Assembly: GCF_900091445.1 (NCBI RefSeq)
Contig: NZ_LT607733.1
Coordinates: 3,860,501 to 3,924,500 of the forward strand
DNA length: 64,000 nucleotides
From: Micromonospora echinofusca
Lineage (GTDB): Bacteria; Actinomycetota; Actinomycetes; Mycobacteriales; Micromonosporaceae
Direction: 5' to 3'
Every line of letters starts with the position of its first letter. Within the stretch, counting starts at the first letter, position 1. Position numbers and translations under genes: made by a program. The notes beneath the pieces are model-generated. The model worked only from the letters and a program-made list of their open reading frames with translations. It made no database searches and had not been told where the DNA came from. Positions 17,061 through 25,530 of the stretch are shown here, piece after piece.

Positions 17061-18641
17061 TCAGCCGGCGCAGTGGGCGTGGCGGGCTGCCCGCTCCGCC
17101 AGCCACAGCCACCGGCGCTGCACCTCGCCACCGGTGGCGGCGACCATCGCCAGGGCGTCCCCGCGCACCGCGGCGAGGGCGTCCGCCGTGGCCGCGCCGT
17201 CGTCGAGCACGGCCGCCGCGTCGCGGAACGCCTCGGCCTCGGCCGCGCCGCCGAAGCGGGGAACGACCTCGTCGCGCCAGAAGTCGGCCCAGGCCAGGTC
17301 GGGGTTCCAGGTGAAGCGGGCGTACGCCAGGTAGCTGATCTCGTTGGTCGGGTGGTACGCCGACGCCTCGGCGAAGATCGTCAGCCCGCGCAGCCCGGCG
17401 TCGCCGGCCCGGCTGCCCATGTCGGCGTACATGTCGGGCACCCAGGAGTGCCGCTGCCGGTTCCACTGGGAGCCGGCGTGGGTGCGCAGCACGTTGGTGG
17501 TGTGCGGGAGCCGCTCGACGTGCGCGGCGGTGAGCCGGTGCCGGTTGTCGTACCAGAAGCCCCGGTTGACGCAGTACTGGTAGGCCACGTCGTCGGGCAG
17601 CTCGGCCAGCGGCTTCTGCGCCTCCAGGTCGAAGATGTTGTCCCAGTAGACCTCGACCAGGTGCCGCAGCGGTACGCCCCCCGGGCCGGTGCGGCGAGCC
17701 GTCTCCAGCAGCGTCGGGTAGACAGAACGCATCGCCTCGTACGACCAGGAGGTCCGCTCGCCGCCCGTGCGGGCCGCGCAGCGCTGGCAGGCGCAACTGC
17801 CGTAGTCGCCGGTCTCGAAGTTGATGCCCCCGACGGGCAGGGTGTCCAACAACCAGTCGACGGCGTCGCGGTGCCAGGCGAGGTTGTCCGGCTGCGAGGG
17901 GCAGGCGGCCATCATGTACTCGCTGGCCGGGAAGTGCAGGTCGCCGAAGTCGTCGATGTCGAAGCCCACCTTCCTGGGCAGTTCGGCGGCCAGGTCGGGC
18001 CGCTGGCGCAGCCAGGTGGCGAGGTTGTAGCGGTGCCGGCCGTCGAAGTAGATGCCCCCGTAGGCGTTGACGCCGATGCCGGCGATGATGCGTACGCCCC
18101 GGGCGTTGGCGTACTCGCACAGCTCGCGGGCCGCCTCGACGCCGCCGTGGGCGTCGCGCAGCAGCCCGTAGACCACGATGCCGCCGATCCGCTCGCGGCT
18201 GCAGAAGTCGACCAGCCGGCGGTAGTCGGCGCCGAAGGCGTCGGCGCCCTTGGCGTACGGGTTGAGCGCGCCGATCTCCTGCTGGCCGAGCTGACGCAGG
18301 TCCCAGTTGGTGGAGTGGTCCCAGGTCCAGAGTGTCCGCAGCGGCAGTCCGGGCGAGTCGGTCCGCACGCCCACGGGCAGACCGGCCGGCGTGGCCAGGG
18401 TGGTCAGCTCCCGGGCGGCGTAGACCAGGCCGGCGAAGGGGTCACCGGTGAGCCGGATGTCGCCCCGCTCGGGCACCTCGATGCGGTAGCCGCCCTCGGG
18501 CAGGGCCGGGTCGACGTTCAGGTCGACCGTCACCGCGTCGGGGCTCTCCCCCCACGCCTGGGTCAGCAGATGGGCGGCGTACGGCGCGGACGCGGCGCCC
18601 CGCACCCGGATTCCGGTGATCTGACGGTACTGCGACATCAT
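17061..18641 (-). CDS. Glycoside-hydrolase-like protein with GH20b/GH67-type N-terminal domain
   Basis: About 526 residues without a signal peptide. The N-terminal 90 residues (YRIEVPERGDIRLTGDP, FAGLVYAARELTTLA) resemble the zincin-like domain found before GH20, GH67 and DUF4838 catalytic domains. A barrel-like region follows, with a metal-site-like CACQRC segment near GGINFETGDYGS. ATG 18641 overlaps the stop of the YciI gene by ATGA; ATG 18638 has the better GGAAGG spacing. It is the last gene of a six-gene operon for sugar-acid metabolism. Exact substrate and catalytic residues are unknown. Confidence 0.7.
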   Translation of the reverse strand: MMSQYRQITGIRVRGAASAPYAAHLLTQAWGESPDAVTVDLNVDPALPEGGYRIEVPERGDIRLTGDPFAGLVYAARELTTLATPAGLPVGVRTDSPGLPLRTLWTWDHSTNWDLRQLGQQEIGALNPYAKGADAFGADYRRLVDFCSRERIGGIVVYGLLRDAHGGVEAARELCEYANARGVRIIAGIGVNAYGGIYFDGRHRYNLATWLRQRPDLAAELPRKVGFDIDDFGDLHFPASEYMMAACPSQPDNLAWHRDAVDWLLDTLPVGGINFETGDYGSCACQRCAARTGGERTSWSYEAMRSVYPTLLETARRTGPGGVPLRHLVEVYWDNIFDLEAQKPLAELPDDVAYQYCVNRGFWYDNRHRLTAAHVERLPHTTNVLRTHAGSQWNRQRHSWVPDMYADMGSRAGDAGLRGLTIFAEASAYHPTNEISYLAYARFTWNPDLAWADFWRDEVVPRFGGAAEAEAFRDAAAVLDDGAATADALAAVRGDALAMVAATGGEVQRRWLWLAERAARHAHCAG

Positions 18642-18937
18642 GACCTTCCATGGGGTGGCGGGATGGCGGCCAGGTAGTCGGCCACGTCGATGGCCGTCCA
18701 CACCCCGTGCCGCCAGTAGGGATCGTCTTCGCAGAGGGCGCGGGCGGCGGTGGCGTCGGCGGCCCGCAGGACGAGGACGGAGGCGCCGAGGTCGGCCCGT
18801 GCCCCGGCGATCAGGGCGGTGCCGTCGGCGAGCAGGGCCTCGACGCGGGCGAGGTGCTCCTGCCGGTGGGGTTCGCGTCGGACGGCGACGTCGGCGGCGA
18901 ACGTGGCGGTGACCAGGAAGGTGGGTTCGAATCTCAC
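18638..18937 (-). CDS. YciI-like small protein
   Basis: A 99-residue ferredoxin-like alpha/beta protein. The pattern HLARVEALLADGTALIAGA then ADATAARALCEDDPYWRHG matches YciI/muconolactone-isomerase-like proteins. It overlaps the upstream regulator gene (GTGA) and the downstream hydrolase gene (ATGA), so it is embedded in the operon. YciI relatives are dimeric and sometimes enzymatic; no activity is asserted. Confidence 0.82.
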   Translation of the reverse strand: MRFEPTFLVTATFAADVAVRREPHRQEHLARVEALLADGTALIAGARADLGASVLVLRAADATAARALCEDDPYWRHGVWTAIDVADYLAAIPPPHGRS

Positions 18938-20256
18938 ACCCCACCGCCGATCTCGTCGAACAGCCGCTGCATCTCCACCCGGTAGACGGTCTGCGGCCGG
19001 CCCGCGCCCGTGCTGACGTGCACGCCGATCTCCTCGGCGTAGCCCGCGGCACGCAGGGAGTTGAGCAGCCGGCGTGCCGAGCGGACCTCCACCCCGTACG
19101 CGTCGGCCAGGCCCCGCGCGGTCACCTCGTTCGGGTCCGTCTGGCGCAGCGCCTCCAGCAGCCGGCGGGTGGACAGCGGCCCGAGCCGTAGCTGCTCGGA
19201 GATGCGCAGCACCCCGGACGCGGTCTCGCGGAGCCGTTGCTTCACCGGGCTCTCGCGGCTGGAGTAGATCTCCCCGTCGGGGAAGACTACGTGGGTGTCG
19301 CCGCTGCCCCGGCCGAGTGCCAACGCCTTGCGGGCGTTGTCCTCGGCGGCGGCGATGGTGGTGCCCGCACCGAAGCCGACGGTGTGCTCGACGTCGACGC
19401 CGCGCAGGGTGAGCAGCGTCGCGTGCCCGGAGCGCTGCCGGGCGATGGCGCTCTCCACGGTGCCCCGCGTGGTGGTGATGAGCAGCGTACGGTCGTCGAT
19501 CGTGCTCAGCCTGCCGCGCATCCGCTCGGCATGTTCCAGCAGGGCCTCGCGCAGCCGCAGCCGCTGCCGCTCCACCTGGTACGGGTCGTGCCCGCGGCCG
19601 GCCTGCTCGGCCACCTCGATCATCATCACCGCGATCTGGGTGGCCCGGGACTGCCGGATCTCGGCGGCGAGCCAGGCCCGGCGCAGGGCGTCGCGGACCG
19701 AGGCGCGCGTGTGCTCGACACGCCAGACCGGCACCCCGCTCTCGCGCAGGTCTCGGTGGACCGCGCCGAGGCAGGTCAGGCACGCCTCGACGGCGCCGGA
19801 GGCGTACCGCTCGCGGTGGAAGGCGACGATCTCGTCGAGGCCGGAGAAGAGCAGCCCCGAGGAGTCGGCGATGGGCAGGATCTCGGTGGGCGGGGTCAGC
19901 TCGATGTCGTGGTAGGTCTCCCGGACGATGTCGGCCTCGATGGTGTCCACGCTGACCGTGGGCAGCCGCCCACCGCTGGCCAGCAGCATCCGCGACAGCG
20001 TGCGGTAGAGGTCGATGCCGGCGTGCGGCATGTAGTCGATCTCGGCGCGCAGCCCTCCGGCGGAGGCCGCGAAGGCGTGCGGGATGCGCCCGGTGAACAG
20101 CAGCACCTGGCACAGTTCGTCGAGTTCGCGGGCCAACTCGGGAGCCTGCTCGGGTCGGGTGTAGGCCCGGACCGTGAGGTCCCCGGCCCGCCCCTCCCCG
20201 GCGGAGACCTCCTGCACGAGCCGGATCGAGTCCTCCGGTCCGATGATGCCGATCAC
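18934..20256 (-). CDS. Transcriptional regulator with central nucleotide-cyclase-like domain and C-terminal winged helix
   Basis: A 440-residue protein starting at GTG 20256, with GGAGG 7 nt upstream. The first 160 residues have alternating alpha/beta character (VIGIIGPEDSIRLVQEVSAG, TRPEQAPELARELDELCQVLL) like an effector-binding module. The middle contains THVVFPDGEIYS and VGFGAGTTIAAAEDNARKAL, resembling GGDEF/GTP-cyclohydrolase-III-like folds. The last 110 residues look like a winged helix (TARGLADAYGVEVRSARRLL). It lies inside the catabolic operon it probably controls. I know no well-studied member. Confidence 0.68.
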   Translation of the reverse strand: MIGIIGPEDSIRLVQEVSAGEGRAGDLTVRAYTRPEQAPELARELDELCQVLLFTGRIPHAFAASAGGLRAEIDYMPHAGIDLYRTLSRMLLASGGRLPTVSVDTIEADIVRETYHDIELTPPTEILPIADSSGLLFSGLDEIVAFHRERYASGAVEACLTCLGAVHRDLRESGVPVWRVEHTRASVRDALRRAWLAAEIRQSRATQIAVMMIEVAEQAGRGHDPYQVERQRLRLREALLEHAERMRGRLSTIDDRTLLITTTRGTVESAIARQRSGHATLLTLRGVDVEHTVGFGAGTTIAAAEDNARKALALGRGSGDTHVVFPDGEIYSSRESPVKQRLRETASGVLRISEQLRLGPLSTRRLLEALRQTDPNEVTARGLADAYGVEVRSARRLLNSLRAAGYAEEIGVHVSTGAGRPQTVYRVEMQRLFDEIGGGV

Positions 20257-20296
20257 CTTGTCGCCTCCACGTCGTCGCCGTCCTCGGATCGGCTGC

Positions 20297-21058
20297 TCAG
20301 CCGGTGTGGACGGTGCCCACGACACCGTCGCTGACCGGCGATGCCAGCAGGACCAGCGTGGACGCGACGTCCTCCGGCCGACCAAGGGCGGCCTCGATCT
20401 CCGCGACCCGCTCCCCGTCCGCGCCGTTCGCCCGCGCCTCGGCCAACGACCTGCGCATCAGCGGCGTGTCGATGTCGCCGGGGCAGAGCGCGTGCACACG
20501 GATCCCCTGTGGACGGAGCTGTCGGGCCAGGGTGAGTGCCAGGCCGTGCAGCCCTCCCTTGCTCGCGCCGTAGGGTACCGACCCCGATCCGTTCAGCACG
20601 CCCGCCTTGGACCCGACGAGCACGAGGACGCCGGACCGGCCGGTGAGGTGCCGTACGGCGTGCTTGGCGACGAGGAACGGCCCGGTCAGGTTGACGGCGA
20701 GCACCTGGGACCACAGCTCGGCGGTGACCTCCCGGACGTCCAGGCCCTGCCCGCGCATGACGCCCGCCACGTGCAGCACGGCGTCGATGCCGCCGAGGTC
20801 GGTGGCGGCGCCGTCGACGGCGGCGGCGACCTCGGCCTCGACGGTCACGTCGACCCGCCGGGCGCAGGCGCTAGCACCGACGGCGCGCGCCTGCTCGGCG
20901 GCGGTGGCCGCGCCGTCGCCGTCGGCGTCCAGCACGGCCACCGCCGCGCCGGCGGCGGCGGCGGCCCGGACCGTGGCGAGGCCGATGCCGGAGGCGCCGC
21001 CGACGACGACCACCCGCCGGCCGGCCAGCAGGCCGGCCGGCCGGGTGTCGACGCTCAC
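20297..21058 (-). CDS. Short-chain dehydrogenase/reductase
   Basis: A 253-residue classical SDR. GGASGIG is the nucleotide-binding glycine motif, LHVAGVM replaces the usual NNAG, and YGASK with an upstream Ser (LVGSKAG) forms the catalytic set. The GTG start overlaps the E1-beta stop. In L-fucose or L-rhamnose non-phosphorylated pathways an SDR oxidises either the sugar or the 2-keto-3-deoxy acid; the neighbours suggest such a role. Confidence 0.9.
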   Translation of the reverse strand: MSVDTRPAGLLAGRRVVVVGGASGIGLATVRAAAAAGAAVAVLDADGDGAATAAEQARAVGASACARRVDVTVEAEVAAAVDGAATDLGGIDAVLHVAGVMRGQGLDVREVTAELWSQVLAVNLTGPFLVAKHAVRHLTGRSGVLVLVGSKAGVLNGSGSVPYGASKGGLHGLALTLARQLRPQGIRVHALCPGDIDTPLMRRSLAEARANGADGERVAEIEAALGRPEDVASTLVLLASPVSDGVVGTVHTG

Positions 21059-22035
21059 GGACGGACCGTCCGGCGCACCGCCGCCACCACGTCGGCGGCC
21101 TCGGGCACGACGGCGGCCTGGAGGGCGGGGGCAGCGGGCATCGGCACGTCCGGGGCGGCCACCCGGGCGACCGGGGCGCGCAGGTCGGCGAAGCACTCGG
21201 CGGCGGCCCGGGCGGCGATCTCCGCGCCGAACCCGCCGGTCAGGTTCGCCTCGTGGGCGACGACCAGGCGGCCCGTGCGCGCCACGGAGGCGGCGACGGT
21301 GTCGAAGTCGAGCGGGTTGAGCCAGCGCAGGTCGATCACCTCGGCCTCGATGCCCTCCTCGGCCAGTTGGCCCGCCGCGTCGAGCGCGGCACCGACCATC
21401 CGGGACCAGGCGACCACGGTGACGTCGCCGCCCGGGCGGACCACGCGGGCGCCGCCGACGGGTTCGACCGGGGCGTCGGTGCGTACGGGCCCACGCGTCG
21501 GGTAGAGCATCCGCGCCTCGGCGACGACCACCGGATCGTCGCTGACCACGGCGGTGCGCAGCATCTGGTACGCGTCGTCGGGGGTGGCCGGCAACGCGAC
21601 GCGCAGGCCCGGGGTGTGCGCGAAGTACGCCTCCGGCGAGTGGGAGTGCTGGGCGCAGGCGCCGGGCGAGTAGCCCTGCTGCATCCGGATCACCAGCGGC
21701 GCCCGCCACCGGCCGTTGCTGGAGTAGTGGATGGTCGAGATCTGGTTGACGAACTGGTCCATCGCCACGAACGAGAAGTCGGCGTACATGATCTCGGCGA
21801 TCGGGCGCAGGCCGGTCATCGCCGCACCGAGGGCCATGCCGAGGAAGCCGGTCTCGGAGATGGGGGTGTCGAAGATGCGGGCGGAGCCGAACCGCTTGTG
21901 CAACCCCTTGGTGGCGCCGAACGGCCCGCCGGGCAGGGCGACGTCCTCGCCGAAGTAGACGGTGTCGTCGCGGCTGTCCAGGGCCCAGGTGAGTGCGGCG
22001 TTGACGGCCTGGATGTAGCGCAGGGACTCAGACAT
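21055..22035 (-). CDS. 2-oxoacid dehydrogenase E1-beta-like (AcoB/transketolase C-terminal type)
   Basis: A 326-residue transketolase-like protein. Motifs VYFGEDVALPGGPFGAT, FDTPISETGFLGMALG and YSPGACAQHSHSPEAYFAHTPG match E1-beta subunits. It overlaps E1-alpha upstream by 8 bp and the SDR gene downstream by 4 bp. No E2 or E3 gene accompanies this pair, which is unusual for a CoA-forming complex. It may act as a thiamine-diphosphate decarboxylase or carboligase on a keto sugar acid, or borrow E2/E3 from elsewhere. Confidence 0.9.
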   Translation of the reverse strand: MSESLRYIQAVNAALTWALDSRDDTVYFGEDVALPGGPFGATKGLHKRFGSARIFDTPISETGFLGMALGAAMTGLRPIAEIMYADFSFVAMDQFVNQISTIHYSSNGRWRAPLVIRMQQGYSPGACAQHSHSPEAYFAHTPGLRVALPATPDDAYQMLRTAVVSDDPVVVAEARMLYPTRGPVRTDAPVEPVGGARVVRPGGDVTVVAWSRMVGAALDAAGQLAEEGIEAEVIDLRWLNPLDFDTVAASVARTGRLVVAHEANLTGGFGAEIAARAAAECFADLRAPVARVAAPDVPMPAAPALQAAVVPEAADVVAAVRRTVRP

Positions 22036-22966
22036 GGACGTGCTCCTTGGCGGTCGCCGGGTCCGGGAACGGCACGGCGCGGGCGGCGGTGACGGCGGCC
22101 TCGACCTCCGCGGCCACCTCGGCGTCGATGGCGTCGAGCCGGGCGGCGAGTGCGGCGTCGGCGGCCTGCCGGATCCGGGCCAGGGGCTCGCGGGTGCGGG
22201 CGGCGGCGATCTCGCCGGCCGGCCGGTAGTGCTGCACGTCGCCGCTGTAGTGGCCGACCAGCCGTTCGGTCATCGCCTCCACGATGGAGGGACCGGCACC
22301 CTCGCGGGCCCGGGTGACGGCCTCGCCGACGGCCTCGGCCACGGCGTCGGTGTCGTTGCCGTCGACGACCCGGCCGGGAATGCCGTAGCCGGCGGCGCGC
22401 TCGGCGAGCTGGCGGACGCGGACCATGTCCTCGATCCGGGACATCTCGGAGTAGACGTTGTTCTCCACGACCAGCACCAGCGGCAGGTCCAGCACGGCGG
22501 CGAGGTTGATCGCCTCGTGCACGTTGCCCTGGTTCATCGCGCCGTCGCCGATGCTGACCAGCGAGACCGTGCCGCTGCCGGTGCGCTGCGCGGTCAGCGC
22601 GGCGCCGGCGGCGACCGGCACCCCGGCGCCGACGATGGAGTTCTCCCCCACGAACCAGCGGCTCGGGTCGGACAGGTACGGCGAGGCGGCCCGGCCGCCG
22701 CAGAGCGCGGAGTCGCGCCCCATCATCTCGGCGAAGAGCCCGGTCATGTCGACGCCCCGGGCGACCGCCCAGCCGTGGCCGCGGTAGGTGGCGGTCACGT
22801 GGTCGCCGTCGCGTAGCGCCCGGCAGGCGCCGACCGGGATCGCCTCCTGGCCGTTGCACAGGTGGATCGAGCCCGGGATCTCGCCGTCGTCCTTGAGGGC
22901 GGCCAGCCGCTCCTCGAACCGGCGGATCCGGGCCATGAGCCGATAGTCGTCCGGCAGACCCATCAC
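22028..22966 (-). CDS. 2-oxoacid dehydrogenase E1-alpha-like (thiamine diphosphate subunit)
   Basis: A 312-residue E1-alpha/AcoA-type protein. The thiamine diphosphate-Mg motif begins GDGAMNQGNVHEAINLA and ends VLVVENN. RGHGWAVARG and GGRAASPYLSD precede it. It is the first gene of the minus-strand operon, and its promoter must lie in the 127-bp gap shared with the divergent enolase-superfamily gene. Confidence 0.92.
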   Translation of the reverse strand: MMGLPDDYRLMARIRRFEERLAALKDDGEIPGSIHLCNGQEAIPVGACRALRDGDHVTATYRGHGWAVARGVDMTGLFAEMMGRDSALCGGRAASPYLSDPSRWFVGENSIVGAGVPVAAGAALTAQRTGSGTVSLVSIGDGAMNQGNVHEAINLAAVLDLPLVLVVENNVYSEMSRIEDMVRVRQLAERAAGYGIPGRVVDGNDTDAVAEAVGEAVTRAREGAGPSIVEAMTERLVGHYSGDVQHYRPAGEIAAARTREPLARIRQAADAALAARLDAIDAEVAAEVEAAVTAARAVPFPDPATAKEHVHV

Positions 22967-22983
22967 ACCCCCAGTAGCAGTTA

Positions 22984-23000
22984 GAGCCTTATTGCGGCTC
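22984..23000. promoter_or_regulatory. Inverted repeat in the divergent promoter of the catabolic genes
   Basis: GAGCC-N7-GGCTC lies 18 bp upstream of E1-alpha within the 127-bp divergent gap, which is locally AT-richer and also contains a repeated AGTAGCA (about 22,974 and 23,049). It could be an operator for the cluster regulator, but the arms are only 5 bp. Confidence 0.4.
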
Positions 23001-23093
23001 GTTCGTTCCGAAGCCTAGACCAGCTCCGTAAGGCTATGGAAGAGTGCAGTAGCAAGTTTCTGGCCGTTATTGGTCTCTAATTTGGGGGCAGGT

Positions 23094-24224
23094 ATGGAGA
23101 TCACCGCCGTCGAGTCGGTGGTGCTGGGCGACGCGCACTTCGTCCAGCTGCACACGTCGGACGGGCTGGTCGGCGTCGGCCAGTCCGCGTGCTGGGGCTA
23201 CCCCGCCGCGGTGCACGCCGTGGTGGAGGCGTTCCGTCCCCACCTGCTCGGCGCCGACCCCCGCCGCATCGAGCACCACTGGCACCACCTCTACCGGATG
23301 GGCCCGTTCCGGGGCTCGGTGCTCTCCGCCGCCGTGGCCGCGGTGGACATCGCCCTGTGGGACCTGCTCGGCAAGCGACTCGGGGTCCCCGTCTGGCAGC
23401 TGCTGGGCGGGCGCGTACGCGAACGGATCCGCCTGCACCTGTTGTTGCCCGGCACCGGCGCCGACGCGCTGGCGGCGCAGGCGGCGGCGGCCGTGGCCGA
23501 CGGCTTCACCGCGGTCAAGTTCGACCCGCTGCCGACCGACTACGCCGACCTGTCGCTGGCCCGCCTGGTCACCTCCACCGAGGCCACCACGGCGGCGGTA
23601 CGCGACACCGTCGGTCCCGACGTGGACCTGCTCGTCGAGCTGCACCGCAAGCTCACCCCGTTGCAGGCCGAAGCGGTCGTGCCCGCGCTGGCCCGGCACC
23701 TGCCGTTGCTTGTGGAGGACCCGATCCAGATCGACAGCGTCAGCAGCCAGGCCGACGTCGCCCGGCGGGCCCTCGGCGTGCCGATGGCCAACGGCGAACG
23801 GCTGCACACCATCTGGGAGTTCAAGGAGCTGCTCGCCCAGGGCGGGGCCCAGTACGTCCGCCCCGACCTGGGCCTGGCCGGCGGCATCAGTCACGCCCGC
23901 AAGATCGCCGCCCTGGCGGAGGCGCACCACGCCGCCGTGGTCAGCCACAACTGCCTCGGCCCGCTGCTGACGATGGCCTCGGTACACCTCGACACCGCCA
24001 TCCCCAACTTCGTGGTGCAGGAGTACTCCCCCCTCGACGACCAACTTGCCGAGGGCCCGGCGCGGGCCTGCGTACGGCGCGAGGGCGGCTTCCTGCCGGT
24101 GCCCGAGGAGCCCGGGCTCGGCGTGACGCTCGACCTCACCGACGCCGCGCCCCTGGACCTGACGGGCCGGCCCCTGCATCGCATCCCGCTGCGCGCGGAC
24201 GGCTCCGTCGCCTACGCGGTCTGA
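23094..24224 (+). CDS. Enolase-superfamily sugar-acid dehydratase (mandelate racemase/galactonate dehydratase type)
   Basis: A 376-residue protein with the capping domain and barrel of the MR/MLE superfamily. Metal ligands are suggested by LLVELHRKL, LLVEDPI and ANGERL; VVSHNCLGP carries the C-terminal catalytic His as in galactonate/mannonate dehydratases. The first ligand position is Glu rather than the usual Asp. ATG 23094 follows GGGGGCAGG. It should dehydrate an aldonic acid to a 2-keto-3-deoxy acid. It is divergent from the E1-alpha operon. Confidence 0.9.
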   Translation: MEITAVESVVLGDAHFVQLHTSDGLVGVGQSACWGYPAAVHAVVEAFRPHLLGADPRRIEHHWHHLYRMGPFRGSVLSAAVAAVDIALWDLLGKRLGVPVWQLLGGRVRERIRLHLLLPGTGADALAAQAAAAVADGFTAVKFDPLPTDYADLSLARLVTSTEATTAAVRDTVGPDVDLLVELHRKLTPLQAEAVVPALARHLPLLVEDPIQIDSVSSQADVARRALGVPMANGERLHTIWEFKELLAQGGAQYVRPDLGLAGGISHARKIAALAEAHHAAVVSHNCLGPLLTMASVHLDTAIPNFVVQEYSPLDDQLAEGPARACVRREGGFLPVPEEPGLGVTLDLTDAAPLDLTGRPLHRIPLRADGSVAYAV

Positions 24225-24231
24225 GCACACG

Positions 24232-24271
24232 CGACGGTTGCCCGGCGGCGCACGCCGCCGGGCAACCGTCG
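24232..24271. terminator. Long perfect hairpin terminator between convergent genes
   Basis: A 19-bp perfect stem (CGACGGTTGCCCGGCGGCG and complement) separates the dehydratase gene from the convergent mutarotase gene. It should stop transcription both ways. Confidence 0.9.
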
Positions 24272-24286
24272 TACGGGCCGTCCCGC

Positions 24287-24700
24287 TCACGCCGAAGGCG
24301 GCCGGCCCGCGTGGTGGAAGACCGGGTACGCCCACAGCGGCTCGCCGTCGGCGTCGGCGATCTCGGCGAACAGGTGCGCCAGCGACCGCGTCCACCGCGC
24401 CTGCACGGCGGATGCCCCGGTGACCCGGCGCACCCGCGGGTAGCCGTCGCGGGTGCGCAGCACGCAGATCAGCAGCAGCCCGTGCCGGTAGATGTGGTAG
24501 TCGTAGACGCCCGCCTCGTCCAGCAACGCCGACATCTCCGGCCAGATCTCGGCGTGCCGGCGCTCGTACTCCCCCTCGGCACCCGGCCGCAGCCGGTAGA
24601 CGTGGCACAGCTGCTCCCCCGGCCGCGCGGCCCCGGGATCGGCCGCCGGCCCGACCCCGCCGGGGCCGGCGGGAACGGGGCCGGCCACCGGGCGGATCAC
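24287..24700 (-). CDS. L-rhamnose mutarotase-like (RhaM family) protein
   Basis: A 137-residue protein whose last 105 residues match RhaM: LCHVYRLRPGAEGEYERRHA, IWPEMSALLDEAG, YDYHIYRHG. RhaM interconverts anomers of L-rhamnose and related deoxy sugars. GTG 24700 overlaps the permease stop (GTGA), so I kept it although it gives an extra N-terminal tail of about 28 Pro/Ala/Gly residues; a GTG a few codons later is an alternative. It is the last gene of the sugar-uptake operon. Confidence 0.85.
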   Translation of the reverse strand: MIRPVAGPVPAGPGGVGPAADPGAARPGEQLCHVYRLRPGAEGEYERRHAEIWPEMSALLDEAGVYDYHIYRHGLLLICVLRTRDGYPRVRRVTGASAVQARWTRSLAHLFAEIADADGEPLWAYPVFHHAGRPPSA

Positions 24701-25530
24701 TTGCCGGAGCCGGCGAGCGCACCGGAGACGAGCTGGCGCTGGAAGACCAGGTAGATGATCAGCACCGGCAGCAGGGCGACGATCAGGCCGGCGCTGACCA
24801 GCGGCACCGACACGTCGTACTGGCCGCTGAGCAGGCTGACGCCCACCATCAGGGTCTTGCTGTCCGAGCCGCCCATGATGACCAGGGGCAGCAGCAGGTC
24901 GTTCCACATCCAGACGAAGTTGAAGATGGCCAGCGCCGCGAGTGCCGGCGCGGCGATCGGGGCCAGCAGGCGGAAGAGGATGGTGAAGTGGCCCGCGCCG
25001 TCGACCCGGGCCGCCTCGATCAGCTCGTCGGGCACCTGCTGGAAGTAGCCCGCCAGCTGGTAGGTGCCCAGGGGCAGCCCGAACGCCGCGTACGCCAGGA
25101 TCAGTCCCTGGTACTCGCCGGACATGCCCAGGTCCAGCACGGTCTGGTAGAGCGGGTAGATGATCGCCTGACCGGGGATGGTCAGGGTGATGATGATCAG
25201 CAGGAAGAGCACCTTGCCGCCGCGGAAGCGCAGCTTCGTCACCGCGTACGCGACCAGCAGCGCGGCGAGCACCGACAGCACCAGCCCGCCCACGGTGGTG
25301 ATCAGTGAGTTGAGCAGCAGCCGGGGCATGTCCATCCGGCGGAACGCCTCGAGGTAGTTGTCGAGGGTGATCCCGCTCGGCAGGCCCAGCGGGTCCTGGG
25401 CGAAGCCCGTCTGCGTCTTCAGCGAGCTGACCACCGTGAACAGCAGCGGATAGACCGCCGCGACCGCGACGACGACCAGCGCGAACGTGAGCAGGTAGCG
25501 CCCGGCCCGGGCGAAGTGGCGCTGGTTCAT
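24697..25530 (-). CDS. CUT1 ABC sugar transporter permease (MalG-like)
   Basis: A 277-residue inner-membrane protein with six hydrophobic helices and the ATPase-docking EAA loop (ELIEAARVDGAGHFTILFRLL). It starts at ATG 25530, overlapping the first permease's stop (ATGA). It pairs with the preceding permease and the lipoprotein to import an oligosaccharide. No ATPase gene is present; CUT1 systems of actinobacteria commonly share the MsiK ATPase. Confidence 0.94.
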   Translation of the reverse strand: MNQRHFARAGRYLLTFALVVVAVAAVYPLLFTVVSSLKTQTGFAQDPLGLPSGITLDNYLEAFRRMDMPRLLLNSLITTVGGLVLSVLAALLVAYAVTKLRFRGGKVLFLLIIITLTIPGQAIIYPLYQTVLDLGMSGEYQGLILAYAAFGLPLGTYQLAGYFQQVPDELIEAARVDGAGHFTILFRLLAPIAAPALAALAIFNFVWMWNDLLLPLVIMGGSDSKTLMVGVSLLSGQYDVSVPLVSAGLIVALLPVLIIYLVFQRQLVSGALAGSGK

